Source: Bacteriovoracaceae bacterium (lineage in GTDB: Bacteria; Bdellovibrionota; Bacteriovoracia; Bacteriovoracales; Bacteriovoracaceae). Taken from it: a stretch of DNA of 64,000 nucleotides. Of this stretch, positions 43,365 through 52,797 are shown one piece after another. Made by a program: the position numbers and the translations under genes. The notes under the pieces were generated by a model. That model was not told the origin of the DNA. It did no database searches and saw only the letters and a program-made list of their open reading frames with translations. The stretch lies in assembly GCA_016786485.1 (NCBI GenBank), contig JAEUWD010000017.1:1-64000 (forward strand), written 5' to 3'. Each line of letters opens with the position of its first letter. Position 1 is the stretch's first letter.

Positions 43365-44110
43365 TGTTTCCCATTCTGTTTACATCTGAACATCTGACAC
43401 TTTTTTCTTATCCCTTATTCATGGGTATTGCTTGGGGTTTGGCTTATCACATCTCACACTTGTTCTATTTGAAAAAATTTAATAATACCGTTCATTTTAA
43501 TTTATTTTTTTGGGGAAATTTCGTCATGAGTTGGCTTGGCGCAAAGCTAGCTTTCTTGATGACATATAAAAAAATGGGTGCCACTGAACTTTCACAACAT
43601 CTTTCGTTTTGGTTTGGTGGAGGTTTTGTTTTTTACGGTGGTTTGATCGCGGCTTTTCTATTTACCGCGATCTTTGCGTGGAAAATAAAAAAATGCTCAA
43701 TTGGGAGTTTTTCCTTTTTAGTTATTCCACTATCACTGGGTCATGCTATTGGACGATTGGGTTGTTTTCTAGCGGGTTGTTGTTACGGCTCAGAATATAA
43801 TGGGATTTGTTCGGTCGAAATGCATCAAGCGCTCAGACACCCTGTTCAAATATATGAAGCTGTCGCGCTGACTCTGCTTTTCTTTTGGTCGAAAAAGAAA
43901 ATGCGAAATCTCGAAGCCCATCCTCATCTGATTTCTCAGTATTTGATTTTTTATTCAATCATTCGATTTTCGTTAGAATTCTTTCGAGGTGATATAGTTC
44001 GTGGAAATTGGGGAATCTTTTCTACTTCACAGTGGATATCTTTAGGAATTATTTTACTTTGCCTTGGCTTCCGGTTTTTTTATTCCGGCCGCATCGTAAA
44101 GTTCCGGTAA
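43364..44110 (+). CDS. lgt: Prolipoprotein diacylglyceryl transferase (Lgt family)
   Basis: 248 aa with a GTG start that overlaps the lspA stop. Seven hydrophobic segments. Signature LGHAIGRLGCFLAGCCYGS, HPVQIYEA and RFSLEFFRGDIVRG hold the essential Arg and His. It adds diacylglycerol to the lipobox Cys, the step before LspA. The GCFLAGCCYG variant is common outside enterobacteria. Its 3' end overlaps the convergent ferredoxin by 57 bp. Confidence 0.92.
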   Translation: MFPILFTSEHLTLFSYPLFMGIAWGLAYHISHLFYLKKFNNTVHFNLFFWGNFVMSWLGAKLAFLMTYKKMGATELSQHLSFWFGGGFVFYGGLIAAFLFTAIFAWKIKKCSIGSFSFLVIPLSLGHAIGRLGCFLAGCCYGSEYNGICSVEMHQALRHPVQIYEAVALTLLFFWSKKKMRNLEAHPHLISQYLIFYSIIRFSLEFFRGDIVRGNWGIFSTSQWISLGIILLCLGFRFFYSGRIVKFR

Positions 44111-44461
44111 TTTCTCTTCGTCGACATAAAGTTCTGAAGCAAAATTTTCGTTACCCCAAGCGATGAAAGCATCATCGTGTTCATACATCGTAATGGTTTC
44201 CCACGGGCAATCTTGTGAACAGTTTTGACAGCCAATACAACGAGAGAGATCGATTTCAACTGTTTGTCTGAAACCTGGATTCAGTGGATCTGGTCCTGCC
44301 ACCAGTTCGATTGAGTCAACGGGACAACCAGCAATACAAACCTCACACCCAGTACAGCCACTTTGGTGAACAACCGCCAAAAGTTTTGGTGGACGTTTAC
44401 CCTTACGAACTGGCTTAAAACGCGCTGGATGAAATGGATTTTCTACTTTAATTTTTGTCAT
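44054..44461 (-). CDS. Ferredoxin-like 2[4Fe-4S] protein
   Basis: 135 aa. Two motifs: CTGCEVCIAGCP and CIGCQNCSQDCP, separated by 30 residues. A basic N-terminal extension (ENPFHPARFKPVRKGKRPPK) and an acidic tail (VDEEKLPELYDAAG) flank the domain. The C-terminal 19 codons overlap lgt on the other strand. Redox partner unknown. Confidence 0.86.
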   Translation of the reverse strand: MTKIKVENPFHPARFKPVRKGKRPPKLLAVVHQSGCTGCEVCIAGCPVDSIELVAGPDPLNPGFRQTVEIDLSRCIGCQNCSQDCPWETITMYEHDDAFIAWGNENFASELYVDEEKLPELYDAAGIKKPEAKAK

Positions 44462-44558
44462 ATTTTTCTCAAAAAACTAATTACGTATTACAATTTTATA
44501 AACTATAGTCCTCATCGTGTAAATGTGATAAGAATTTGAATACGACTATTATAACATA

Positions 44559-47500
44559 GTGAAACAAATGACTCAAAGACTTAGATTTGTTACAGCAGCC
44601 AGTTTGTTTGATGGACACGACGTTTCCATCAACATCATGCGACGCCTACTTCAGGCCAAAGGCGTAGAAGTCATCCATTTAGGACATAATCGCTCTGCTA
44701 AAGAAGTGGTGGACGCTGCCATTATGGAAGATGCCCATGCCATTGCCCTCAGCTCATATCAGGGCGGGCACATGGAGTATTTCACTTATATTCGTCAGAT
44801 GCTAAATGAGGCCGGTGCCAAGGATATGAAGATATTCGGCGGTGGCGGCGGGGTTATCACTCCGAAAGAAATCGAAGAGCTCCATAAGCGCGGCATTACC
44901 CGAATTTATGGCCCTAAAGATGGGATGGAACTGGGTCTAGAAGGCATCATCGATGACATGATTACCAAATCGAAATACTCGACTTTGGAGCATTTTTCAC
45001 CAGAGAAGAGTGCTAAAGATTTAAGCTACTTTGATTTGGCAAAGGTGATTAGTTATATTGAAAATGAAAAAAAAGTTCCACCTCAGCAAAAAGCGAAGGC
45101 GATCCCCGTTTTAGGGATTACTGGAACGGGTGGGGCCGGGAAATCGTCGCTGATCGACGAACTATTGCTTCGCTTTAAACGTTATTATCCAAGCGATAAA
45201 ATTGCACTGATTTCTGTTGATCCGACTAAAAAGAAAACTCAGGGCGCACTTTTGGGTGATCGTATTCGCCTGGGAAGCGTGGGGCATGGTCAGTACTATG
45301 TTCGCTCACTCGCCACTCGTGATTCACAAAATGAATTAAGTCCTGAAATTAAAAACGTAATTAGCTTTCTTAAAACACAAGATTTCAAACTTATCATTGT
45401 TGAAACTTCGGGTATCGGTCAGGCTTCTAATGAAATTTCTTCGATTGCAGATAAAAGTATGTATGTCATGACTCCTGAGTACGGCGCTGCTACTCAGCTC
45501 GAGAAAATTGAAATGCTCGAGACGGCAGACTTTATTGTGGTTAATAAATTTGAAAAGCCACGCGGAGAAGATGCTCTTCGAGAAGTTCGAAAACAATATC
45601 GCCGCAATCATAAAATGTTTGGTGAGAAGCCAAGTGATAATGAGCTTCCTATTTATGGTACCATGGCCAGTAAGTTTAACGATTTGGGCATAAATAATCT
45701 TTTTAAAGATATCGCTAAAACTTTTTCGTTACCAAGCACATCCGCAATTGAAGCCTTAAAGATTGAGAAATCCTCATCACTTAAGTCGACCATTATTCCG
45801 ATTGAGCGCATGAATTATCTCTACGATATTTCAAATACTGTAAGAAATTATAATAAGAAAACGGCTGAGCTTGAAAACATTATTGATAAATACGATGCTT
45901 ATAATAAAGCCTCTGAAAAAATCGAAGATAAAACCATCGCAGCTAAACTTAAAGCTGAAGCTACCGCAATAAAAAATGAGATCCCTGAAGATATTTGGAA
46001 AAGTTTAGCTCAATTTGAAGATTTAAAAAAGAGTTATCAATCTGGTAAATATGTTTATCAAGTGCGTGATAATAAGAATGAAGTTGAAACTAAGTTCACA
46101 TCGCTTTCGATGCAGAAAATTTCTCGTATCGCAGTCCCAAACTATAGTTCACTTAAAGATACTTTAAGATTTGTACGCCAAGAAAATTTGCCTGGTTTTT
46201 TTCCATTTGTGGCAGGTATTTTCCCATTCAAACGTAAAGATGAAGATCCGAAGCGTATGTTTGCTGGAGAAGGCGGACCAAGTCGTACCAATGAACGTTT
46301 TCATTTTCTTTCGGCCAACGACAGCTTCAAGCGTTTATCGACGGCCTTTGATTCAGTTACTCTCTACGGCGAAGATCCGGCTGAACGCTTAGATATTTAT
46401 GGTAAAATTGGTGAAGCTGGAGTGAGCATCTGCACCCTAGATGATATGGATCAGTTGTATAAAGGTTTTGATCTTACCTCACCCAACACATCGGTTTCAA
46501 AAACGATTAATGGCCCTGCTCCGATTATTCTCGCAATGTTTATGAACACCGCTATCAATCAGAAATTATCTGAGAAGGATAAAGATTCAGCAGCGAAGTG
46601 TTTAGAGATTATTAAACAAGTTCGCGGAACAGTTCAAGCCGATATATTAAAAGAGGATCAAGCCCAGAACACTTGTATTTTCTCATTGGAATTCTCATTG
46701 AAAATGATGGGAGATGTTCAGGAATATTTTAGCCGTAATAAAATTAAAAATTATTATACCGTTTCGATTAGTGGTTATCATATTGCAGAAGCTGGTGCCA
46801 ATCCGATTACACAATTGGCGTTCACCCTTTCGAATGGCTTTACTTACGTTGAATATTATTTGAGTCGCGGTTTAAAGATTGATGATTTCTGCGAAAATCT
46901 TTCATTCTTTTTTAGCAATGGCTTAGATCCTGAGTACGCAGTTATTGGTCGAGTCGCTCGAAAAATTTGGGCCGTCACCATGAAAGAAAAATATGGAGCG
47001 AATGAGAAATCACAAAAGTTAAAATATCATATTCAAACTTCTGGTCGTTCGTTACATGCACAAGAAATCGATTTCAATGATATTCGAACCACGCTACAAG
47101 CTTTCCTGGCGTTGAGTGATAATTGTAATTCACTTCACACCAATGCTTACGACGAAGCCATTACTACTCCGACGGAAGAAAGTGTACGTCGTGCGATGGC
47201 AATTCAAATGATTATTAATCGCGAATTTGGTATCAATAAATCTGATAACCCACTTCAGGGCTCATACTTGATGCAAGAATTAACAGACTTAGTTGAGTCG
47301 GCGGTATTGGATGAATTTGAGAATATTTCCCGTCGTGGAGGAGTATTGGGCTCCATGGAGAGTATGTACCAACGCTCTAAAATTCAGGAAGAATCACTTT
47401 ATTATGAAACCTTGAAAGATAAAGGTGAACTGCCAATTATTGGGGTAAATACTTATATCGCTAAAGATATTCAGGCCCAAATGAATCGCGAGATTGAATT

Positions 47501-47726
47501 AACTCGCTCTACCAATGATGAGAAAACCCACCAAATTACACGTTTACGTGATTTTCAAAAACGAAATAAAAATCAATCTCAACAAGCATTAGAAAAACTA
47601 AAAAATGTTGTGTTGGATAATAAAAATATTTTTGAAGAACTTTTACAAACTGTTAAGTATTGCAGCCTAGGTGAAATTACCAACATGCTTTACGAAGTCG
47701 GCGGACGTTATAGAAGGAATATGTAA
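44559..47726 (+). CDS. icmF: Fused isobutyryl-CoA mutase IcmF
   Basis: 1055 aa, the length of known IcmF. Order: B12-binding domain (FDGHDVSIN, with the cobalt-ligating His), MeaB-type GTPase chaperone (P-loop GTGGAGKSS about residue 190, NKFEKP), linker, and the mutase TIM barrel from about 530 (FPFVAGIFPFKRKDEDP, KEDQAQNTCIFSLEF). The last segment is IcmF rather than methylmalonyl-CoA mutase. It interconverts isobutyryl- and butyryl-CoA. The start is GTG 44559 or ATG 44568; no Shine-Dalgarno. Confidence 0.95.
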   Translation: MKQMTQRLRFVTAASLFDGHDVSINIMRRLLQAKGVEVIHLGHNRSAKEVVDAAIMEDAHAIALSSYQGGHMEYFTYIRQMLNEAGAKDMKIFGGGGGVITPKEIEELHKRGITRIYGPKDGMELGLEGIIDDMITKSKYSTLEHFSPEKSAKDLSYFDLAKVISYIENEKKVPPQQKAKAIPVLGITGTGGAGKSSLIDELLLRFKRYYPSDKIALISVDPTKKKTQGALLGDRIRLGSVGHGQYYVRSLATRDSQNELSPEIKNVISFLKTQDFKLIIVETSGIGQASNEISSIADKSMYVMTPEYGAATQLEKIEMLETADFIVVNKFEKPRGEDALREVRKQYRRNHKMFGEKPSDNELPIYGTMASKFNDLGINNLFKDIAKTFSLPSTSAIEALKIEKSSSLKSTIIPIERMNYLYDISNTVRNYNKKTAELENIIDKYDAYNKASEKIEDKTIAAKLKAEATAIKNEIPEDIWKSLAQFEDLKKSYQSGKYVYQVRDNKNEVETKFTSLSMQKISRIAVPNYSSLKDTLRFVRQENLPGFFPFVAGIFPFKRKDEDPKRMFAGEGGPSRTNERFHFLSANDSFKRLSTAFDSVTLYGEDPAERLDIYGKIGEAGVSICTLDDMDQLYKGFDLTSPNTSVSKTINGPAPIILAMFMNTAINQKLSEKDKDSAAKCLEIIKQVRGTVQADILKEDQAQNTCIFSLEFSLKMMGDVQEYFSRNKIKNYYTVSISGYHIAEAGANPITQLAFTLSNGFTYVEYYLSRGLKIDDFCENLSFFFSNGLDPEYAVIGRVARKIWAVTMKEKYGANEKSQKLKYHIQTSGRSLHAQEIDFNDIRTTLQAFLALSDNCNSLHTNAYDEAITTPTEESVRRAMAIQMIINREFGINKSDNPLQGSYLMQELTDLVESAVLDEFENISRRGGVLGSMESMYQRSKIQEESLYYETLKDKGELPIIGVNTYIAKDIQAQMNREIELTRSTNDEKTHQITRLRDFQKRNKNQSQQALEKLKNVVLDNKNIFEELLQTVKYCSLGEITNMLYEVGGRYRRNM

Positions 47727-48292
47727 TGAAAATTTATACAAAAACTGGCGACAAGGGTAAAACCAGTTTAGTGTCAGGAACAAAAATCTCCAAAGGTGAT
47801 CTCAGAATTGAATTATACGGTGAAGTGGATGAACTTAATTCGTGTCTCGGTATAGTTTTAAGTTCAATAGAATCAAAAAATGAATTAAAAGCTCAATTTG
47901 CATTGCTCTCAAAAATTCAGCATGCACTGTTTGATCTAGGTTCTAATCTTGCTTGCGAAGCTGATAAGCGCGCTAAATATAAATTACCCACGATTAAAAC
48001 TGTATTAATCACAGGCTTAGAAGAATCGATCGATCAAATGCAGGAAGAACTCCCAGCGCTCAAAAATTTTATTTTACCCGGTGGTGCACTTTCTGCTTCA
48101 TTTACCCATTTAGCCCGTACGGTGTGTCGTCGCGCTGAAAGAAAATTAGTGAATTTTTTCGAGACGAACAAAGATGAAAGCTTTGAAAATTCCATAGAGT
48201 TCTTAAATCGCTTATCAGATTTTTTATTCGTTCTATCAAGATACATCAATTTGAAAGCTGGTACGAACGAAGTGACCTGGTCAGCAAATTAA
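47726..48292 (+). CDS. PduO-type cob(I)alamin adenosyltransferase
   Basis: 188 aa. Signature TKTGDKGKTSLVSGTKISK, YGEVDELNSCLG and LPGGALSASFTHLARTVCRRAER are those of PduO/MMAB. It makes adenosylcobalamin, the cofactor of IcmF next door. TAATG overlap with icmF couples them. Its stop overlaps the convergent FHA gene by 4 bp. Confidence 0.95.
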   Translation: MKIYTKTGDKGKTSLVSGTKISKGDLRIELYGEVDELNSCLGIVLSSIESKNELKAQFALLSKIQHALFDLGSNLACEADKRAKYKLPTIKTVLITGLEESIDQMQEELPALKNFILPGGALSASFTHLARTVCRRAERKLVNFFETNKDESFENSIEFLNRLSDFLFVLSRYINLKAGTNEVTWSAN

Positions 48293-48840
48293 CCAAAAAT
48301 CTTTTTTATAACAGCTTTGATAAAATTAGTTGTGGTGTGCTGATTTTCTTCATGAATACGATCAAGTTTGCGACTTTTCTTGACATCAGTAAAATGACTT
48401 TTACTACCTGATTTATCTAATTCAATTCGCTGCAATTGAGCTGGCTTACTTTCATCAAGATGTAACGCATTATCGTTGATTGTAACAAAGGTGGTTTCCT
48501 TGCGTGCCCCTTTTGAGGTTAACGTTTTAACATCGTCTGGATGCATTTTTTGATCATAAATTTTGATTTTGGTATCACCAATTCTTAAGGTGTCGCCAAC
48601 ATATAAATAACTCTCATAAATAACGTTTTCGTTGATGAAACTTCCATTTTTCGAATCTAAATCTTTTACAATCAGATAACCATTTTCAAATCTAATAGAA
48701 CAATGTTTACCACTGCAGAAATCATCTTTAATAATTAAATTTGATTTGTCTGAGCGACCAATAGTAATAGGCTTGTTAGGTTCTTTGATTTCAAAGAAGT
48801 ATTCTTCTTTAGTATTTTTGAGCTTCATTATAACTCGCAA
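48289..48840 (-). CDS. FHA-domain protein
   Basis: 183 aa. One forkhead-associated domain at residues 15-95: ITIGRSDKSNLIIKDD, SGKHCSIRFENG and DLDSKNGSFINENVI, the phospho-Thr-binding residues (R, S, H, N). The C-terminal part is basic and unstructured. Start TTG 48840 has GGAG 7 nt upstream; ATG 48828 is an alternative. It is last in the ABC1 kinase/GrxB operon; FHA domains bind phospho-Thr peptides. Confidence 0.88.
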   Translation of the reverse strand: MRVIMKLKNTKEEYFFEIKEPNKPITIGRSDKSNLIIKDDFCSGKHCSIRFENGYLIVKDLDSKNGSFINENVIYESYLYVGDTLRIGDTKIKIYDQKMHPDDVKTLTSKGARKETTFVTINDNALHLDESKPAQLQRIELDKSGSKSHFTDVKKSRKLDRIHEENQHTTTNFIKAVIKKIFG

Positions 48841-48843
48841 AAA

Positions 48844-49500
48844 TTATCTCCAAAAATCTTCGTGGTAACTAAAATGACATTGCTTGCCTACCAACTGCAG
48901 GTATTGATGCAATTTTGGATCAAGCTGGTATTCAACCACTGTGTAAAGCCCCCAAAGATGTGATGCTAGCATCACATCAAAAAGACTAATTTCTTTATTT
49001 AAATAATAAGGTTTAAATTTTTTGATAATAGGTGCGAGTAACTTTTCGAGAGGTTCTATAAATTGTTGGCGATTTTTTACCAAATCTTTAAATGGTCCAC
49101 GTTTTTGCTCTTTTTTCTTAACAAAATAATCTCGTGATTCGTTGTTAAACTCTGGTGTCCAGATCCAATAGGGCATGGCCAATGAATGAACGAGTTCACC
49201 TATTTGTTCGATAGATTGAGTTAGTATTTCAAATTCAGGATTGCTTAGGCAGCGCTCAGTATCAAGCATATTGAATTTATCAAAATGTTTGATGATATCT
49301 AGGCTTTCATTCATCACTTTTTGATTCTGTTCAACAATGGGTAGCATCTTTTTCTGGGTTAATTTGATAGGTGTCGCCTCATCATTGTAGGGAAGGACAA
49401 TACTTGTATAAGGCATTTTGAAATATCCAAGGGCCATTCTAACACGAATACAGAAAGGGCAATGGACGTAATGATATAGTTTAAGAGACTTGTCGCTCAT
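48844..49500 (-). CDS. grxB: Glutaredoxin 2 (GrxB family)
   Basis: 218 aa, as in E. coli Grx2 (215). N-terminal thioredoxin-fold motif HCPFC with Cys14 and Cys17 (YHYVHCPFCIRVRMAL), followed by a helical GST-like C-terminal domain. It reduces disulfides with glutathione. The start lies inside the ABC1 kinase 3' end (20-bp overlap). Confidence 0.9.
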   Translation of the reverse strand: MSDKSLKLYHYVHCPFCIRVRMALGYFKMPYTSIVLPYNDEATPIKLTQKKMLPIVEQNQKVMNESLDIIKHFDKFNMLDTERCLSNPEFEILTQSIEQIGELVHSLAMPYWIWTPEFNNESRDYFVKKKEQKRGPFKDLVKNRQQFIEPLEKLLAPIIKKFKPYYLNKEISLFDVMLASHLWGLYTVVEYQLDPKLHQYLQLVGKQCHFSYHEDFWR

Positions 49501-50830
49501 AGATTTTTTTCAAGTAATTAAATTCCTCTCCTAATTTCATGATAGCACTCTTTTCTCGCAGCATTTGATATTTTTTTCGCCCATCATGCCAATTTACTGC
49601 GGCTTGCCACTGCTTAAGTTTTGTAAAAAGTCCGATATTCGATCGATCTAATAAAACAAATTCCTTTAATGGTTCATATTTTTCACGTTTTTCGATACTC
49701 ATAATAAAATCTAAAATCATTTTAAGAGGATTCATTTCCTGTACTGGATAGGCACCTTCAAGCAAAAATGGTCGATAAATTGCCTCAGATAATCCATAGA
49801 TTCGTCTCAGCTGGGCCTGATCATTGTCGTCTTTGACGAGACCTAAGTTCTTAGCGGCATGTTGATAAACTTTGAGATCATTGTGTTCAACCGCTGCACA
49901 AGTCAGAATATAATTATCGATAAAGAAATCGGTAAATGTTTTAGTCGAACCAAAATCTAATAAGATAATTTTTCCATTTTTAAATAAGTAATTACCATTT
50001 TGTGGATCGGTGTGAAGACGATTGTGTACAAAAAGTGAATAAAGAAAGGAATTATAAAGTGTGGTTGCTAACTTTTCTTTCACTGCCTGCGGATAGTTTT
50101 TGCTTTCTTCAAAACTGTCACCTGTTACAAACTCGGTGGTGAGAATTCGTTGGCAGGATAATTCTGGATAGACATTAGGAATATAAATTTCTGGAAACTC
50201 TTGCGCGTACAGTTCTTTAAACTTAATCATTTCATTAAGTTCATTCTGATAATTACATTCGAGTAATAAGTTTTCAGTAATTTCACGAATTAATCCTTTA
50301 ACATTAGGTTTGTGCGGAAAAATAAGTGAAAAGATTTTATCCAGCTGATCCAAATTAGATAAATCACTTTGTATAGCTTTCTCGATATTGGGATACTGAA
50401 TTTTTACTGCGACTTTGTCACCTTGTTTCGTGACGGCTTCGTGGACCTGACCAATTGAGGCAGCAGCAATAGGTTTTTTTGAAAATTCTTTAAAGAGTTG
50501 TGAAGGTGTTTGTTTGAATTCGTTCATGAAAATGTCTTCCACTTGCTGGTAAGACATAGGTGGTGAATTTTTTTGTAAGTCTTTAAACAATGCTGAAATT
50601 TCAGGCGGCAAAATCATGTCATCTGTGATGGACAACATTTGTCCAATTTTCATCAGACCACCCTTAAGTTCACCCATAGAACGAATCAGTTCCTGCGCTG
50701 TTTTTAATTTTTGAGTTGAATCTGCGGCAGTCGTTATGATTTTATCGACGGCATAGCCACCAGCCACTTTTGCCAGCGAAGTGCCAATTTTAGCGAGTCT
50801 TGATAGCCGCGAAGTTCTAATCTTGTTCAT
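49481..50830 (-). CDS. ABC1/UbiB-family atypical kinase
   Basis: 449 aa. The KxGQ motif (LKGGLMKIGQMLS), the Ala-rich loop with AAASIGQVHEA, VAVKIQYP, the catalytic HTDPQNGNYLF and DFGSTKTF are those of the UbiB/ADCK family. No C-terminal membrane anchors are seen, unlike E. coli UbiB. Family members support ubiquinone synthesis or lipid trafficking. First gene of the operon with grxB and the FHA gene. Confidence 0.92.
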   Translation of the reverse strand: MNKIRTSRLSRLAKIGTSLAKVAGGYAVDKIITTAADSTQKLKTAQELIRSMGELKGGLMKIGQMLSITDDMILPPEISALFKDLQKNSPPMSYQQVEDIFMNEFKQTPSQLFKEFSKKPIAAASIGQVHEAVTKQGDKVAVKIQYPNIEKAIQSDLSNLDQLDKIFSLIFPHKPNVKGLIREITENLLLECNYQNELNEMIKFKELYAQEFPEIYIPNVYPELSCQRILTTEFVTGDSFEESKNYPQAVKEKLATTLYNSFLYSLFVHNRLHTDPQNGNYLFKNGKIILLDFGSTKTFTDFFIDNYILTCAAVEHNDLKVYQHAAKNLGLVKDDNDQAQLRRIYGLSEAIYRPFLLEGAYPVQEMNPLKMILDFIMSIEKREKYEPLKEFVLLDRSNIGLFTKLKQWQAAVNWHDGRKKYQMLREKSAIMKLGEEFNYLKKIYERQVS

Positions 50831-50916
50831 ATGGTCTCAAATATAGCAAATAACTAGCTGAAAGCACATAAACAAGACACTCCATAATTGGTTTTTTTTA
50901 TGCTATAGTGTGAGCT

Positions 50917-51267
50917 ATGGAAACGACAACAACAAGTAATAATTTGGTCGAAATTACGCCTAAGGCAGCCGACAAAATTCGCCAAATTTTTGAAGAAAGC
51001 AAGCACCCAGAGCAGGTGGGATTACGCCTAGGCGTGACTGGCGGCGGCTGTTCCGGCTTGTCATATAAAATCGATTTCGGTGAATCAAAAGATAAAGACA
51101 ATATTATTCAAATGTCAGGTTTTAAAGTTTATATCGATCCTAAATCATCAATTTACCTCAAAGGTATTACACTTGATTTTCAAGACGGCCTTAATGGAAA
51201 AGGTTTTGTTTTTGAAAATCCAAATGCAAAAAATACTTGTGGCTGTGGTGAATCTTTTTCTGTTTAA
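50917..51267 (+). CDS. A-type iron-sulfur carrier (IscA/ErpA)
   Basis: 116 aa. The three cluster Cys are seen: Cys45 in GGGCSG and Cys108/Cys110 in NTCGCGESF. It hands Fe-S clusters to apo-proteins. It is followed after 3 nt by a YgfZ-like gene, an apt partner. Many [4Fe-4S] clients lie in this window. I cannot tell IscA from ErpA or SufA. Confidence 0.94.
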   Translation: METTTTSNNLVEITPKAADKIRQIFEESKHPEQVGLRLGVTGGGCSGLSYKIDFGESKDKDNIIQMSGFKVYIDPKSSIYLKGITLDFQDGLNGKGFVFENPNAKNTCGCGESFSV

Positions 51268-51270
51268 ATC

Positions 51271-52797
51271 ATGAATTGGCTCAACCAAATTATCTATTTC
51301 GGCGGCGAATCCTATCTGGCATGGGAAAGCATTAAGGTCTCTGGTCCTGATGCGACAGAATTTTTGAGTGGGCAATTAACTAATGAAGTTAGCACGCTTC
51401 CGAACCAAACCGGAAATTTAAATGCAGCCATCGATATTAAAGGCAAAATTAATGCGTATTTTTTCCTACTCAAAAATGAAAATGAGTATTGGCTCATAAC
51501 TCCTGCAGTATTAAAAGAAGCATTAATTCAACGTCTGGAAAAATTTATTATCATGGAAGATGTAACGGTAAAAAGCTCGGATAAAAAATTTCAAATCAGT
51601 AATAAAAAAGAAGCGCAAGGTTTTCAATGTCAAGTTTCGGGCGAAACTTTCGTTTTAGCAGAAGCTGATTCGCAAAGTGAACTTAACCTCATGATGATGG
51701 ATTACCTTACTTTACTTGGAGTAAATTACGGACATTTAGAAAACATCAGCGAAACAATGTTAACGGATACGCTATTGGTACATAATGCGACATCATTTAC
51801 TAAAGGCTGTTTTTTGGGGCAGGAAATTGTCGCAAAAATTTATAATAATCGCGGTTCGGCCTACGCTTCAGTTTTACTACAAGCGAATGCCACTGAACTT
51901 ATTACGGGTGATTATCTTATTGATAATCGTAAAGCGGGAACGATTGAGCAGTGGATCGAAATCGGTGATGAACAATTCGGAATTGCCACACTTTTTCGCG
52001 ATTTTCGAGTGGATCAAAGAGAGTTTACCATTCAGGCCAACAATTCGAGTCATCGAGTGAAGGTGAAGCTCTATCCTTTTTTTAAATTAACAGCGCCAGA
52101 AAAAGCGCGGCAGTTATATGAAATGGGTCTCGAGGAGTTCACACATAAAAACAATTCAGAAAATGCTATTCAATATTTAAAACAAGCCATCATATGGGAC
52201 GAAAAACTAGCAGATGCTTATGAAACGTTGGCAGTCATTCTCGGTCGTGGTGAAAAATACGACGAAGCTATTCACTGGTTAAAAATTTTAGAAAAGGTCG
52301 CACCGAATTCGGTCATGGTTCATACCAACCTTTCACTTTTTTATATGCGCCAAGGGAAAATTCAAGAAGCTGAAGATGAAAAAGCTAAGGCCACAGTAAA
52401 AAGCTTTGCCATGTTTGGTAATGAAGCAGCTCAAAAGCGCCAACTCGAAAAAGAACGAGAACAGAAAAAAGCAGAACTTTCTCGTCGTGAAGAAATGTTT
52501 AAACAGGTTATTGAAATCGACTCAGATGATACCTTGGCCAATTTTGGTATGGGTGAAATTTCTTATGAGAAAAATGATTATTCAGCTGCCCTAAATTATT
52601 TTGAAAAAGTCCTTTTAGTGGACGCGAAGTATTCAACCGCCTATCTAGGCTTGGTAAAAACACTAACCGCAATTAAGGCTTATCAAAAAGCGAAAGAGAT
52701 CTGTGATCAAGGGATTGTGGTGGCCGCAGCTCGTGGTGATTTTAATACCGCCAATGAAATGCAAAATTTATTGATTAATTTACAATCGAAGATCTAA
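51271..52797 (+). CDS. YgfZ/GcvT-like folate-binding protein fused to TPR repeats
   Basis: 508 aa. The N-terminal 280 residues have the YgfZ fold and the motif KGCFLGQE (Cys about 180), which is needed for Fe-S cluster repair in E. coli YgfZ. From about 285 to the end lie at least four TPR-like repeats (APEKARQLYEMGLEEF, ADAYETLAVILG, TLANFGMGEISYEK, STAYLGLVKTLTAI). Fusion is not usual for YgfZ. It is translationally close to the A-type carrier. Its 3' end overlaps the HExxH gene by 23 bp. Confidence 0.88.
   Translation: MNWLNQIIYFGGESYLAWESIKVSGPDATEFLSGQLTNEVSTLPNQTGNLNAAIDIKGKINAYFFLLKNENEYWLITPAVLKEALIQRLEKFIIMEDVTVKSSDKKFQISNKKEAQGFQCQVSGETFVLAEADSQSELNLMMMDYLTLLGVNYGHLENISETMLTDTLLVHNATSFTKGCFLGQEIVAKIYNNRGSAYASVLLQANATELITGDYLIDNRKAGTIEQWIEIGDEQFGIATLFRDFRVDQREFTIQANNSSHRVKVKLYPFFKLTAPEKARQLYEMGLEEFTHKNNSENAIQYLKQAIIWDEKLADAYETLAVILGRGEKYDEAIHWLKILEKVAPNSVMVHTNLSLFYMRQGKIQEAEDEKAKATVKSFAMFGNEAAQKRQLEKEREQKKAELSRREEMFKQVIEIDSDDTLANFGMGEISYEKNDYSAALNYFEKVLLVDAKYSTAYLGLVKTLTAIKAYQKAKEICDQGIVVAAARGDFNTANEMQNLLINLQSKI

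Noticed and set aside
44462-44558. Possible cobalamin riboswitch before icmF
   Set aside because: The intergenic space is under 100 bp and shows no B12-box or conserved stems; too short for a B12 riboswitch.
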